Below, piece after piece: positions 1 to 8,651 of a DNA stretch of 64,000 bases (position 1 is its first letter; every line of letters begins with the position of its first letter). This DNA comes from an uncultured Collinsella sp. (GTDB taxonomy: Bacteria > Actinomycetota > Coriobacteriia > Coriobacteriales > Coriobacteriaceae). The stretch lies in the NCBI GenBank assembly GCA_900767675.1, contig CAAFZX010000022.1:166425-230424 (forward strand), given 5' to 3'. The notes beneath the pieces are model-generated. The model was not told the origin of the DNA and ran no database searches. It saw only the letters and a program-made list of their open reading frames with translations. Position numbers and translations under genes: made by a program.

Positions 1-1758
1 CTGAACAACCCGGGAAGTCCCCTGCGTGATGAAATGGAGTACTACATCGAGCCCGATGCGGAGCACGAGGACTTCATTAAAATCGAGAGTCCCGAGGATA
101 TTTCGCTGTGCGACCCGGCTTGTGGATCGGGCCATATTCTCGTTTACGCCTTTGAACTTTTGGCAAAGATGTATTTAGAGCGCGAATACCGTATGCGCGA
201 CATTCCCGGACTCATTCTATCCAAGAACCTCCATGGTATGGAAATTGACCCTCGCGCTGCCCAGATTGCAGGGCTTGCGTTGGCCATGTGTGCCCGAGAG
301 ATGGATAGGCGTTTCTTTGGCCGTGGGGTTCAGGCGGATGTTGCCGTGCTCGAGCCGGTTATGCTTGAGGAGGATGATATTCCGCACGGCGTCGCGCTTG
401 CCAAGAAGAAGGATCTCATCGATGCCCTATCGCATCTGGACGAGGTCGGCTCGCTGCTCGCTCCAAGTGAGGGCGACCTTGCCGCACTGCGTGAGGCGAT
501 CGAACTCATCGGCACCGATGGTCTGTTTGACGGTAGTTCTAAAAATAAACTGGAATGTGCTCTTAAGACCTGCGAGATCCTCGCTCGCCGCCACGACTGT
601 GTGGTGGCCAACCCGCCCTACATGGGCAGCTCCAGCTTCGGCCCCTTCATGTCCAAGTGGGTCAAGAAGAACTATCCCGACGTCAAGAGCGACCTGTTCT
701 CCAGTTTTGTCGTTCGCATGTTCAATCTCGCCAAGGACCACGGCGAGTGCGGCGTCATGTCGCCTTTCGTTTGGATGTTTATCGGAAGCTACGAGAAGCT
801 TCGCAACGAGATTATCGACAACAGAACGCTAACTTCTCTCATCCAACTTGAGTACTCGGGCTTCGCTGGCGCGACTGTGCCCATTTGCACCTACACGTTC
901 CATAACTCATTCATCAAGGGCTACAAGGGCGGCTATGTGCGCCTTTCTGACTTTGTTGGCGCGGCCGTCCAGGCCCCCAAGGCCCTCGAGGCGATCGGCA
1001 ACCCTGACTGCGGCTGGTTCTACCGCCGCGACGCCGAGACCTTCAAGCAGATCCCCGGCATCCCCATAGCCTACTGGGCTAGCGACGCTCTTCTGGATGC
1101 GTTTGAAAACGCAAAGCAACTCAGTGAGTACGGAAAACCGCGTCAAGGGCTTGCTACTGGTGAAAACGCTCGTTTCGTTCGCGAGTGGTGGGAAGTCGAT
1201 GGTTGTAAGAGCGCCTACTCCTGTGGGTCTATTCAAGAGTCGATTGAAAGCGCTTGTAAATGGTTCCCCTACAACAAGGGTGGCGATTTTCGTAAATGGT
1301 ACGGAAATAATAGCGCAGTTGTTAACTGGGAGAATGACGGATGGGAGATTCGTAATTACAAAGACCAGAATGGTAAATTGCTTTCCAGGCCACAGAATAC
1401 AAACTGCTTCTTTAGTCCATCGATTACCTGGTCGAAGATTTCGAGTGGGTCTATTGCATTTCGCTTTAAGCCTGCTGGCCATGTGTTTGATGTGGCGGGT
1501 ACAAGCGTTTTTAGCGATCAGAAATCACTCAAGTATCTTCAGGGAGCTTGTAACAGTTCTGTGATTATGCGCGTCGCGAGCATGCTTTCGGCGACGCTCA
1601 ATTTCGAGGTAGGCCAAATCGCAACCTACCCGATTATTCAGAACGAAGAGCAGAAGCCGTTGGTCAACAATATGGTTGACTCGTGCCGCGAATTATCAAA
1701 AGCCGACTGGGACTCGTTTGAAACCTCTTGGGATTTCAAGCGCCATCCGCTGGTGTAG
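1..1758 (+). CDS. pglX: PglX (BrxX) N-terminal/methyltransferase part, 5' end outside window
   Basis: BREX adenine-specific DNA methyltransferase that marks host DNA. The frame is open from base 1, so the true start lies upstream. Counting from the ATG at 34, motif I (DPACGSG) is at about residues 27-33 and the N6-adenine motif NPPY at 193-196; target-recognition-like sequence follows. In BREX type 1 PglX as I know it, a segment like the terminal SWDFKRHPL is followed directly by a conserved C-terminal domain beginning near ANEEELNRIF. Here a stop codon follows HPLV, and that C-terminal domain is a separate gene at 2571-3539. The gene is therefore split (or its product is made in two parts). 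The next gene's GTG directly abuts this stop, suggesting coupled translation. Confidence 0.88.
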   Translation: MNNPGSPLRDEMEYYIEPDAEHEDFIKIESPEDISLCDPACGSGHILVYAFELLAKMYLEREYRMRDIPGLILSKNLHGMEIDPRAAQIAGLALAMCAREMDRRFFGRGVQADVAVLEPVMLEEDDIPHGVALAKKKDLIDALSHLDEVGSLLAPSEGDLAALREAIELIGTDGLFDGSSKNKLECALKTCEILARRHDCVVANPPYMGSSSFGPFMSKWVKKNYPDVKSDLFSSFVVRMFNLAKDHGECGVMSPFVWMFIGSYEKLRNEIIDNRTLTSLIQLEYSGFAGATVPICTYTFHNSFIKGYKGGYVRLSDFVGAAVQAPKALEAIGNPDCGWFYRRDAETFKQIPGIPIAYWASDALLDAFENAKQLSEYGKPRQGLATGENARFVREWWEVDGCKSAYSCGSIQESIESACKWFPYNKGGDFRKWYGNNSAVVNWENDGWEIRNYKDQNGKLLSRPQNTNCFFSPSITWSKISSGSIAFRFKPAGHVFDVAGTSVFSDQKSLKYLQGACNSSVIMRVASMLSATLNFEVGQIATYPIIQNEEQKPLVNNMVDSCRELSKADWDSFETSWDFKRHPLV

Positions 1759-2421
1759 GTGTTTGCTGTGTCTACTGCCCTTATTTCTAAATATAAAAAA
1801 TCAATTAGGGATTCAGCAATCTGGTCGTCTGAAGAAGTATCTATTATTTGGGATTTTTACGTTACCAAATCGGTCGCTACTTCTGCATCCCAGCAAAGAG
1901 CTGCTAAGGATTTCGGATTAAAAGAAATGCCGTTTGATACTCTTCTCGACTATTCCGGCGTTTTGGCGGAGAAGCGGGAAATGTTGATGGCTGACAGAAT
2001 TGATGGCGTCCTAAAAGAATATGGATTTGTTTATATGGGCAAGGATCCCAATACTAAAGAGGTCGTCGAAATTCCTATTGAAATCGATAGCCCACGCCTG
2101 GTGTGCATGCAGCCGTATTCAATAACCGATAGAAATAAACCCGTTGCAAAGGGCGGAGGCAAGGGTGTGACCTTGCTGACCCATATGAGGAATTCGCTTG
2201 CCCATGGGTGTACATATTTTTTTGACAATGGAAATATGCTGCTAGAAGACAGGGCTGCCGGTTCGAGCGGAAAAACGACAGCAATGATATTGCTACCGCA
2301 ATCCTCTTTTCTCGATTGGATAAAAATCATCGATATCGATGGCAAGTATTATTTCCCAAATATCGCTAGAGGTGACTACCGAACCTTGGTAGTGCGATCA
2401 AAGCCCAAAAAACATGAGTAG
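1759..2421 (+). CDS. HEPN-like protein inserted between the two halves of pglX
   Basis: 220 residues from a GTG that abuts the pglX stop; another GTG lies at 1768. I do not recognise a named family. Residues 144-149 read RNSLAH, fitting the R-x4-6-H signature of HEPN domains (often RNases or RNA-binding proteins), and the surrounding helix (THMRNSLAHG) resembles HEPN-like families. No membrane segment or signal peptide is seen. The coding sequence is visibly richer in A/T than its neighbours, consistent with separate acquisition. Its position exactly between the methyltransferase part and the C-terminal domain of PglX suggests insertion into pglX, or an accessory gene carried by a recombining pglX cassette. 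RNase activity is inference only. Confidence 0.6.
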   Translation: MFAVSTALISKYKKSIRDSAIWSSEEVSIIWDFYVTKSVATSASQQRAAKDFGLKEMPFDTLLDYSGVLAEKREMLMADRIDGVLKEYGFVYMGKDPNTKEVVEIPIEIDSPRLVCMQPYSITDRNKPVAKGGGKGVTLLTHMRNSLAHGCTYFFDNGNMLLEDRAAGSSGKTTAMILLPQSSFLDWIKIIDIDGKYYFPNIARGDYRTLVVRSKPKKHE

Positions 2422-2570
2422 ATTGCATCCGAGATTCATTGAGCCGTTTTTGCATCGCTTTTGGATTTCCACAAGTTTCAAATCGGATTTCTTCATCCGA
2501 TATTAATTTCTGCGGCGAATAGCATCTTGTGAAATGGCTTATCAACGATTTTGATGGTTTGGGGAAATTC

Positions 2571-3539
2571 ATGTCAATCTTACTTTCCGATAAATACGAG
2601 GTCCGCAAGGCCGAGGTCAATGCTCGCTTTGAGCAGCTTCGCGCTAACGAGGAAGAGCTCAACCGAATCTTTGCCAAGATCTACAACATGGAGGGCGAGG
2701 TGCCCATCGAGGTCGAGGACAAGTACGTCTCGGTGGCGCGCATCGTCGACACCGCCGAAGAGATTCCCGAGAGCTATAAGGGCAACAAGTACGTGCGCAC
2801 CAAGCGCGACGAGATCACCTCGCTCATAAGCTATGCTGTGGGCTGCATGTTCGGCCGCTATTCGCTGGATGTGGACGGGCTTGTCCTGGCCGATCAGGGT
2901 GCCACGGTCTCTGACTATCTGGCCAAGATGCCCGATCCCGAGAGCGTGACCTTTATGCCCGATGGTGACAACGTTTTGCCCATTACCGATGACGAGTACT
3001 TTGACGACGACATCGTGCGTTACTTTATCGACTTTGTGTGCACCGTGTATGGCGAGGAGACGCTCGAACAGAACCTGTCCTTTATTGCCGAGGCGCTCGG
3101 CGGCAAGGGCACTTCGCGCGAGGTGATTCGCACCTACTTTTTGAAGGACTTCTTTAAGGACCACTGCCAGACCTATAAGAAACGCCCTATCTACTGGCTG
3201 TTTGACAGTGGCAAGAAGGGCGGCTTTAGGGCGTTGGTCTACATGCATCGCTATCGCCCTGATTTGTTGGCGCTGATTCGTACGAGTTATATCCATCCTC
3301 AGCAAGAACGTTACCGCAATCGGCTGATGTGGATTGCCGACCAGATGGAGGTGAGCGACAGCCGTGATCGTGCTCGTCTTGCTAAGGAGCAAAAGCGCAT
3401 AAGCGACCAAGCTGCCGAGCTCGTGAGCTACGAGGAGAAGGTCCACCACCTTGCAGACCAAATGATTGAGATTGATTTGGATGACGGCGTTAAGGTCAAT
3501 TACGCCAAGTTCCAGGACGTTCTCGCCAAAATCAAATAG
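2571..3539 (+). CDS. pglX: PglX C-terminal domain encoded as a separate gene
   Basis: 322 residues. The sequence matches what I know of the C-terminal third of BREX type 1 PglX: ANEEELNRIF, the ISYAVGCMFGRYSLDVDGL block, PITDDEYFDDDIVR, KDFFKDHC, KRPIYWLFDSGKK with FRALVYMHRY, and the closing IDLDDGVKVNY. There is no methyltransferase motif. I chose ATG 2571 because GGGGA stands 7 bases upstream; an in-frame GTG at 2529 lacks a ribosome-binding site. The product may act in trans with the upstream half to rebuild a two-subunit PglX, or may be the relic of a disrupted gene. The reading frame is intact and conserved, which favours function. The next gene follows closely. Confidence 0.85.
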   Translation: MSILLSDKYEVRKAEVNARFEQLRANEEELNRIFAKIYNMEGEVPIEVEDKYVSVARIVDTAEEIPESYKGNKYVRTKRDEITSLISYAVGCMFGRYSLDVDGLVLADQGATVSDYLAKMPDPESVTFMPDGDNVLPITDDEYFDDDIVRYFIDFVCTVYGEETLEQNLSFIAEALGGKGTSREVIRTYFLKDFFKDHCQTYKKRPIYWLFDSGKKGGFRALVYMHRYRPDLLALIRTSYIHPQQERYRNRLMWIADQMEVSDSRDRARLAKEQKRISDQAAELVSYEEKVHHLADQMIEIDLDDGVKVNYAKFQDVLAKIK

Positions 3540-3571
3540 TCGTCTGTGTGCTAGAAGTTGAAAGAGCCGCT

Positions 3572-5527
3572 ATGGGAGCATTGGTAAACAACAATCAGAT
3601 CATTCGAATCGATAGCAATCTTCTGCTCGATCCAACCATGTGCGATGCGTACATGGACGGCGCCTACCTATGCTTGACCCCCAATGAGTTCGACATCTTG
3701 TTTTGTATGGCTCAAAAACCGGGTCATGCGTTTTCTCGCCAAGAGCTGTTTGTTGCGGCATTTGGCCACGATGATCCTAAGTCGCATCGAGTGCTCGATA
3801 GCCATATCAAGAACATTCGCAAGAAACTGAAAGAAGACGCCCGCAACGCTCATTGGCTTAAGGGTGTGCATGGCTATGGTTATCGTCTCGATTTTGCTTC
3901 AGGATTTGAGCCTGAGGTGTGCGTTGGTGAGGGTGGACGAGTATTTCGCTCTGCTCACGGAGATCGCGTTCTTGCCGTTGATTCTGAGAACCGTATTGTT
4001 CAACTCGACGGCGAGGAGCTTGCGCTTACGCCAATTGAACACAGCGTCTTGAATGCACTTGCGAATAAGCCAGGTGTTGAGATTTCAAACGAGGAGTTGT
4101 CTCAGATTTCGATAGGTGTTGGCTTTGCTGAGTCGAACAGAGCCCTTGCCTCTCGTGTTAAAAACCTCCGTAAGAAACTGGGGGATAAGGTAAAGAATCC
4201 CCTTTGGATTAAAACGGCGCATGGTTTTGGCTATCGGTTCTTGGGTGTCGTTGAAACCCCCGCGCCATGCGAAGAACAAATGCTGGATGACTCTCTAATC
4301 GAGCTTTCCGAGCAGCTACAAATGGCATTTGATACAACGTCCGGTTCCATTCTTTTATGGCATGACGTTGGCGGTGCATACGCGGATGTTGTTGAGCGGC
4401 TATTGTTGCCCGACGATGTTGTGCTGATTCGCGAGGATGTGGCCGGCAAATTCGATACGATTCGAGCTATTAACGAACTCGGCTTCGATGAACGGGCGCT
4501 GTTCTATCGGTCATCACCGTGCGTTGTCGATGCGAACGATTGGTTTGCGGACGTTGAAGCGAGTGCTGAGAGCTTTGTCCCCGAGACGCAAAGTGATCCG
4601 GTCGAAGCCCGAGAAAACGTTATTGGAGATGATGAATGCAGGCCGGTCGCGGCAGCTCCGCGCGTTGCTGTGGCTGAAGACGTGCATCCCCAGCCGTTCC
4701 ACGGCGAGCGTGTTGATACCGGATCTGAAGGCGTCGTGGCCAGTGAGCCAACTCTTCCCAAGCTTGATGAGGATTGGTACCTGCTTTCCCAGTTTGCAGA
4801 GCTGGCGGGATGCTCGCCCGACGAAACGCTCAAGCTGGAATTGTTTGCCTATCAAACGGGGTTCACGCTTTACGCTGACTGCGCCTGCAGAGGTAGGGGT
4901 GTAAGCCAGACAGATTTCTACCTGTCTTTGATGCACGGAGCCATCGTCGAGCACGATAGCCTGCCTCAATCCATGTTGAACTGTATGTCCTTTAAAAACA
5001 TGGTCTATCGAGCCATTAGGTCGGGCGACTTGCTTGACTACGATGAGTCGAGCTGGATTACGCGCGATGGTCTTGATGAGCTTGATATTAGGGATGCCGA
5101 TTTGCGCAGCTTTGCTTTGGATGCTATCGAGCGTGGCGCTGAGGACGATACGCCCTACTTTACCGTGCCGTGGCTTAGGCGCTGCGCATCCGATTTGCCC
5201 TTACTCGAGTACGGTCTATCCGATGCATTTTACGAAAGCGCCCTCTTGTCGCAGGAGGACTTGTTGGGCCACGGAAACCTTGTGGGCATTAAGCTCTTTG
5301 CGCCACGCGGCCATTCCATGAAGGGCCGTGATTTTATCCAGGCGGTGGTGGCGCGCGAGATATCGATCGATATCGACGATCTTGTCGGCTTGCTTTCGGA
5401 AGAGTACGGCGTAGTGGTTCCGCGTGCGCAGCTCATTCAGATAATTCGTAAGTCGGACTTGTTTTATTCAAGCGCTAGCGAGCGCGTATTTGTTAGCCAT
5501 GACCAGTTTGTACTAGAAGTGGAGTAA
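3572..5527 (+). CDS. Tandem OmpR-type winged-helix protein with PglZ-N-terminal-like domain
   Basis: 651 residues from ATG 3572 (AAAGAG upstream); GTG 3548 is an alternative. There is no receiver domain. Two Trans_reg_C-like winged helices lie in tandem, at about residues 10-107 (LTPNEFDILF, HIKNIRKKL, GVHGYGYRL) and 120-225 (LTPIEHSVLNAL, RVKNLRKKLG, TAHGFGYRF). Next, at about 245-330, comes a domain matching the PglZ N-terminus encoded downstream: SILLWHDVGGAYADV against AIVVWHDPSGEFEDV, then ALFYR against VLIYR, and DWFADVEA against DWLADVEA. An acidic linker and about 240 residues of unrecognised sequence follow. Within a BREX operon this could be a DNA-binding adaptor that competes with PglZ for a partner, or an autoregulator. 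I know of no described protein with this architecture. Confidence 0.75.
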   Translation: MGALVNNNQIIRIDSNLLLDPTMCDAYMDGAYLCLTPNEFDILFCMAQKPGHAFSRQELFVAAFGHDDPKSHRVLDSHIKNIRKKLKEDARNAHWLKGVHGYGYRLDFASGFEPEVCVGEGGRVFRSAHGDRVLAVDSENRIVQLDGEELALTPIEHSVLNALANKPGVEISNEELSQISIGVGFAESNRALASRVKNLRKKLGDKVKNPLWIKTAHGFGYRFLGVVETPAPCEEQMLDDSLIELSEQLQMAFDTTSGSILLWHDVGGAYADVVERLLLPDDVVLIREDVAGKFDTIRAINELGFDERALFYRSSPCVVDANDWFADVEASAESFVPETQSDPVEARENVIGDDECRPVAAAPRVAVAEDVHPQPFHGERVDTGSEGVVASEPTLPKLDEDWYLLSQFAELAGCSPDETLKLELFAYQTGFTLYADCACRGRGVSQTDFYLSLMHGAIVEHDSLPQSMLNCMSFKNMVYRAIRSGDLLDYDESSWITRDGLDELDIRDADLRSFALDAIERGAEDDTPYFTVPWLRRCASDLPLLEYGLSDAFYESALLSQEDLLGHGNLVGIKLFAPRGHSMKGRDFIQAVVAREISIDIDDLVGLLSEEYGVVVPRAQLIQIIRKSDLFYSSASERVFVSHDQFVLEVE

Positions 5528-5531
5528 GACA

Positions 5532-6755
5532 ATGGAAATGGAAAAGTTCATCAACACGGGTATTGCTGAGGGCTGGGTTCGCAAAACCGACAATAGCGAG
5601 CGCAAGTTTATTAACGGTCAGAACCAGGATTGTCCAATTTACGAGGTGCGCGTCGATAAGTTGCATTTCAATGTGCAGAATGGACGAATTGCTACCTTCA
5701 TTTCGCGCTATCAGGCAGAGCATCCCGAGGGCCTGCCTCAGGATCAAGCGGAGCTCGATAACCTCATTGCGGGTATGGTCGAGGCGGATAACCCCAAGCA
5801 TCTTAAGACGACCATGTTGGATATTAAAAACAAGGGCCAACAACAATCTGCGATCATCTTAACCAACGGCGTTGTCATTGACGGTAACCGTCGTTTTACC
5901 TGCTTGCGTAAGTTGTCTGCTGCCGAGAACACCCTTCGCATGCTGCGCTGCTGTGTGTTCCCCGATACCTATGACGAAAATGCCATTAAGGGCCTTGAGC
6001 TCGAGATTCAGCTGGGCGAGGACACCAAACAGGAATATGATGCCATCTCTCGTCTGGTAGATATCGATAGGTGGGTCAATGAAGGGCGTATGACGGCAGA
6101 AGAATATGCCAAGCATGCCAATATGAAGCAGAGCGAAATGAAGAACAGTCTCGCTCAAATCGATATGTTGAAAGATTTTCTTGAGTTCTGCGAGGCTCCC
6201 GGCGCATTTCATATTGCCCAGGACCTTAAGTTGCAAGGCCCTATCGAGTCGCTTACGACCAGGCTTGGTAAGGTCAAGAACAAGGACGATCGAGAAGAGA
6301 TTAAAAATGCCGTGTTTGCAAATTTGTTGTGTCAGACGCTCGGTGACCGCACGCGTGAGGTGCGCGAGTTTATCGATAATTTGATTGATGACGACAAGCT
6401 GCGCGAAGAGCAGCTGGATTATACCGTTGAGGTTTTGGAAAGGCTTGAGGAAAAGCCCGAAGACGTGGTTGTCACTACGGAATATCTTCGCGATACGTTT
6501 GGCTCTGACACGCGTTTGAAAGAGGGGATGAAGGCGTCTAGAACCGTTGCCCGCACGAAGGCCGGCAATCGTAACATCAAAAACGGACAAGTGCGCGCCG
6601 TCCGCAACGCACTCTCGAATGTTGGCGAAGTTGACGTGGAAATACTACACAAACTGGAGCCCGAACAACTTGCCAATATGCAGGATGGGCTGCAGTCCCT
6701 TCTTGAGAAAGCCCAGGAAGTTCTCGATGTCGTCCAAAAAACTCTAGAAGGCTAA
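5532..6755 (+). CDS. ParB/sulfiredoxin-fold protein in BREX operon
   Basis: 407 residues; start ATG 5532 with GGAG 7 bases upstream, 4 bases after the previous stop. The segment VVIDGNRRFTCLRKL (DGNRR at residues 117-121) fits the nucleotide-binding motif of the ParB/Srx fold, seen in ParB CTPases, DndB-like and nuclease-associated proteins. A helical region with MKQSEMKNSLAQIDML (about 197-212) could be a ParB-like helix-turn-helix. The C-terminal third is strongly charged and ends in a likely coiled coil. I cannot tell whether it hydrolyses nucleotides or cuts DNA. Spacing shows co-transcription with the helicase that follows, so the two may work as a pair. Confidence 0.6.
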   Translation: MEMEKFINTGIAEGWVRKTDNSERKFINGQNQDCPIYEVRVDKLHFNVQNGRIATFISRYQAEHPEGLPQDQAELDNLIAGMVEADNPKHLKTTMLDIKNKGQQQSAIILTNGVVIDGNRRFTCLRKLSAAENTLRMLRCCVFPDTYDENAIKGLELEIQLGEDTKQEYDAISRLVDIDRWVNEGRMTAEEYAKHANMKQSEMKNSLAQIDMLKDFLEFCEAPGAFHIAQDLKLQGPIESLTTRLGKVKNKDDREEIKNAVFANLLCQTLGDRTREVREFIDNLIDDDKLREEQLDYTVEVLERLEEKPEDVVVTTEYLRDTFGSDTRLKEGMKASRTVARTKAGNRNIKNGQVRAVRNALSNVGEVDVEILHKLEPEQLANMQDGLQSLLEKAQEVLDVVQKTLEG

Positions 6756-6758
6756 GCA

Positions 6759-8636
6759 ATGCGTTTATATCAGCGAGGCGGACAAATCTATCTTGATCCC
6801 GAGCCTCTCGATGCCGACTCTCTGCGTCGCAATGCTCGCTTTAAGATGACCTGCAGGGCATACGTCAGATGTGTCGTTAAGGGTCATATTTTGCTTGAAG
6901 AGATCGGCAACTATACGGAGTTCGAAAAGATTGTTGGCAAGTTATCGAAGGTTGCCAACAATCTTGGTGTGGCGCTATCGGTCGATGAGGACCTTCAGGA
7001 CGGCTTTACGCAGATTCGCGAACTTGCCGAGCAACGTTCGCGTTTGGGGAATGAGATCAAACGCGGCGATCACAAGCACGATGCCCATCTCGCAGAGTTC
7101 TCGGAGGTCGTCGATGCCGCCATGGTGCGTCCGCTAAAGGATCGTCAGATGCGCGACGCGTTTTTCTTGGCAACGATGGGACGTGCAGGAAACTTCTCGG
7201 TGCCGGGGTCGGGTAAAACGGCGACCGTGCTGGGTGCATTTGCCTTTTTGGCGGCCCGCAACATGGTCGATCGCATTATGGTCGTGTGCCCAAAAAACGC
7301 ATTTGATTCCTGGGCGACGGAGTGGGGACTGTGCTTTGGTGATAAGCGGCCGCTCAGCTTGTTTACGACGCAAGACGATGCTTACCGAAAGCTTGGTAAG
7401 TCTGACCGTCGGAGCTATATTCGCGCTCGTGTGGGCGGTTGCAATTTGCTGCTTGTGAATTACGAGGCGGCTATTGGCGTTGCCGAGGAACTCAGTAAGG
7501 TCGCTGGAAATCGTACGCTTTTGGTGTTCGACGAAATCCATCGCGTTAAGCGCGTTGGCGGAAAGCAAGCTAACGCGGCTCTCGTGGTTTCCAAGAGTGC
7601 TCCCTATACGTTTGCCCTGACGGGCACACCAATTCCTAACGGATATATCGATATTTACAATATGTTGCACATTCTGTATCCGCGGGAGTATGACAACTTT
7701 TTTGGCTTTGAGAAAAGCGAGCTCAAAAATGCCGAGGACTCGGACATTGAGCTCGTGAACAACAAGCTGCAGCCGTTTTATTGCCGTACGACCAAGGATG
7801 ACCTAGGCGTCCCGAGGGCTGAGCCCGACGAGCTTATCAAGGTGTCGTCTGGCGAGCGTACGAATCTACTGCTCGGCGTTATTAAAAACCGTTACCGTCG
7901 CAACAAGCTGACCTTGATGCTGCGTGTGCTGCAGATGGAAAACGATCCGATCGACCTGCTCGAAACGCTTAATCCCGAGGACTATCGTTGGATTATCGAA
8001 GAAGACGAGGAGACCGGCGAGGTCGATGCCGTCGACTACTCCGATAAGATCGTGGGCATGATCCGATCTGCCGGGGCATCGAGCAAACGTGCTCGGTGCT
8101 GCTCTCTGATTGGCGGCTTGGTGGCACAGGGGCGCTCGGTTATCGTCTGGTGCATTTTCATCAAGAGCATGTCCGATCTTCAGCGCGGTCTGGCTGATAT
8201 GGGGATTGAGGCGCGTACGATTAACGGCCAGGATGACCTTGTCTGTCGTTCGGCAGACCTGGATGACTTTAGGGCTGGCAAGTTTCCCGTACTCATTACC
8301 AATCCGCATACGCTTGCCGAGTCTGTCTCGCTGCATTCGATTTGTCACGATGCCGTGTACTACGAGTACAGCTTTAATCTGGTCCATTTGCTGCAGTCCC
8401 GCGATCGAATCCACCGTTTGGGCCTGCCGCAAGATCAGCAGACAAGGTACTACTACCTTTCGGAAGATTACGACCTTGGAAAACCCGATCCATGGTCGCT
8501 TGACGAGGAAATATATACTCGCCTGCGCGAAAAAGAGAACACCATGCTCAGGTGTATTGATTCCGAAATACTCGAGACGCAGCCCACCTCTCAAGAGGAT
8601 TTGGATGCTATTTTTGCCGGTTTGTTTGATGACTAG
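6759..8636 (+). CDS. SNF2-like superfamily 2 helicase/translocase in BREX operon
   Basis: 625 residues; ATG 6759 follows the previous stop by 3 bases. Walker A is PGSGKT at residues 149-154 and motif II is DEIH at 258-261. Motif III-like ALTGTPIPN follows, and motif VI-like QSRDRIHRLGLPQDQ lies near residue 550, as in SNF2 translocases. The N-terminal 145 residues precede the ATPase core. BREX types 2, 3, 5 and 6 are known to encode helicases (BrxHI or BrxHII) in place of the Lon-like BrxL of type 1; this one may play that role here, but I cannot assign it to either family. Likely function: ATP-driven movement on double-stranded DNA. Confidence 0.8.
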   Translation: MRLYQRGGQIYLDPEPLDADSLRRNARFKMTCRAYVRCVVKGHILLEEIGNYTEFEKIVGKLSKVANNLGVALSVDEDLQDGFTQIRELAEQRSRLGNEIKRGDHKHDAHLAEFSEVVDAAMVRPLKDRQMRDAFFLATMGRAGNFSVPGSGKTATVLGAFAFLAARNMVDRIMVVCPKNAFDSWATEWGLCFGDKRPLSLFTTQDDAYRKLGKSDRRSYIRARVGGCNLLLVNYEAAIGVAEELSKVAGNRTLLVFDEIHRVKRVGGKQANAALVVSKSAPYTFALTGTPIPNGYIDIYNMLHILYPREYDNFFGFEKSELKNAEDSDIELVNNKLQPFYCRTTKDDLGVPRAEPDELIKVSSGERTNLLLGVIKNRYRRNKLTLMLRVLQMENDPIDLLETLNPEDYRWIIEEDEETGEVDAVDYSDKIVGMIRSAGASSKRARCCSLIGGLVAQGRSVIVWCIFIKSMSDLQRGLADMGIEARTINGQDDLVCRSADLDDFRAGKFPVLITNPHTLAESVSLHSICHDAVYYEYSFNLVHLLQSRDRIHRLGLPQDQQTRYYYLSEDYDLGKPDPWSLDEEIYTRLREKENTMLRCIDSEILETQPTSQEDLDAIFAGLFDD

Positions 8637-8651
8637 TTTTGAGAGTTTGCC

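Noticed and set aside
2580..3461. 293-codon minus-strand ORF opposite the PglX C-terminal gene
   Set aside because: The plus strand matches PglX residue by residue; the minus translation has no recognisable features.
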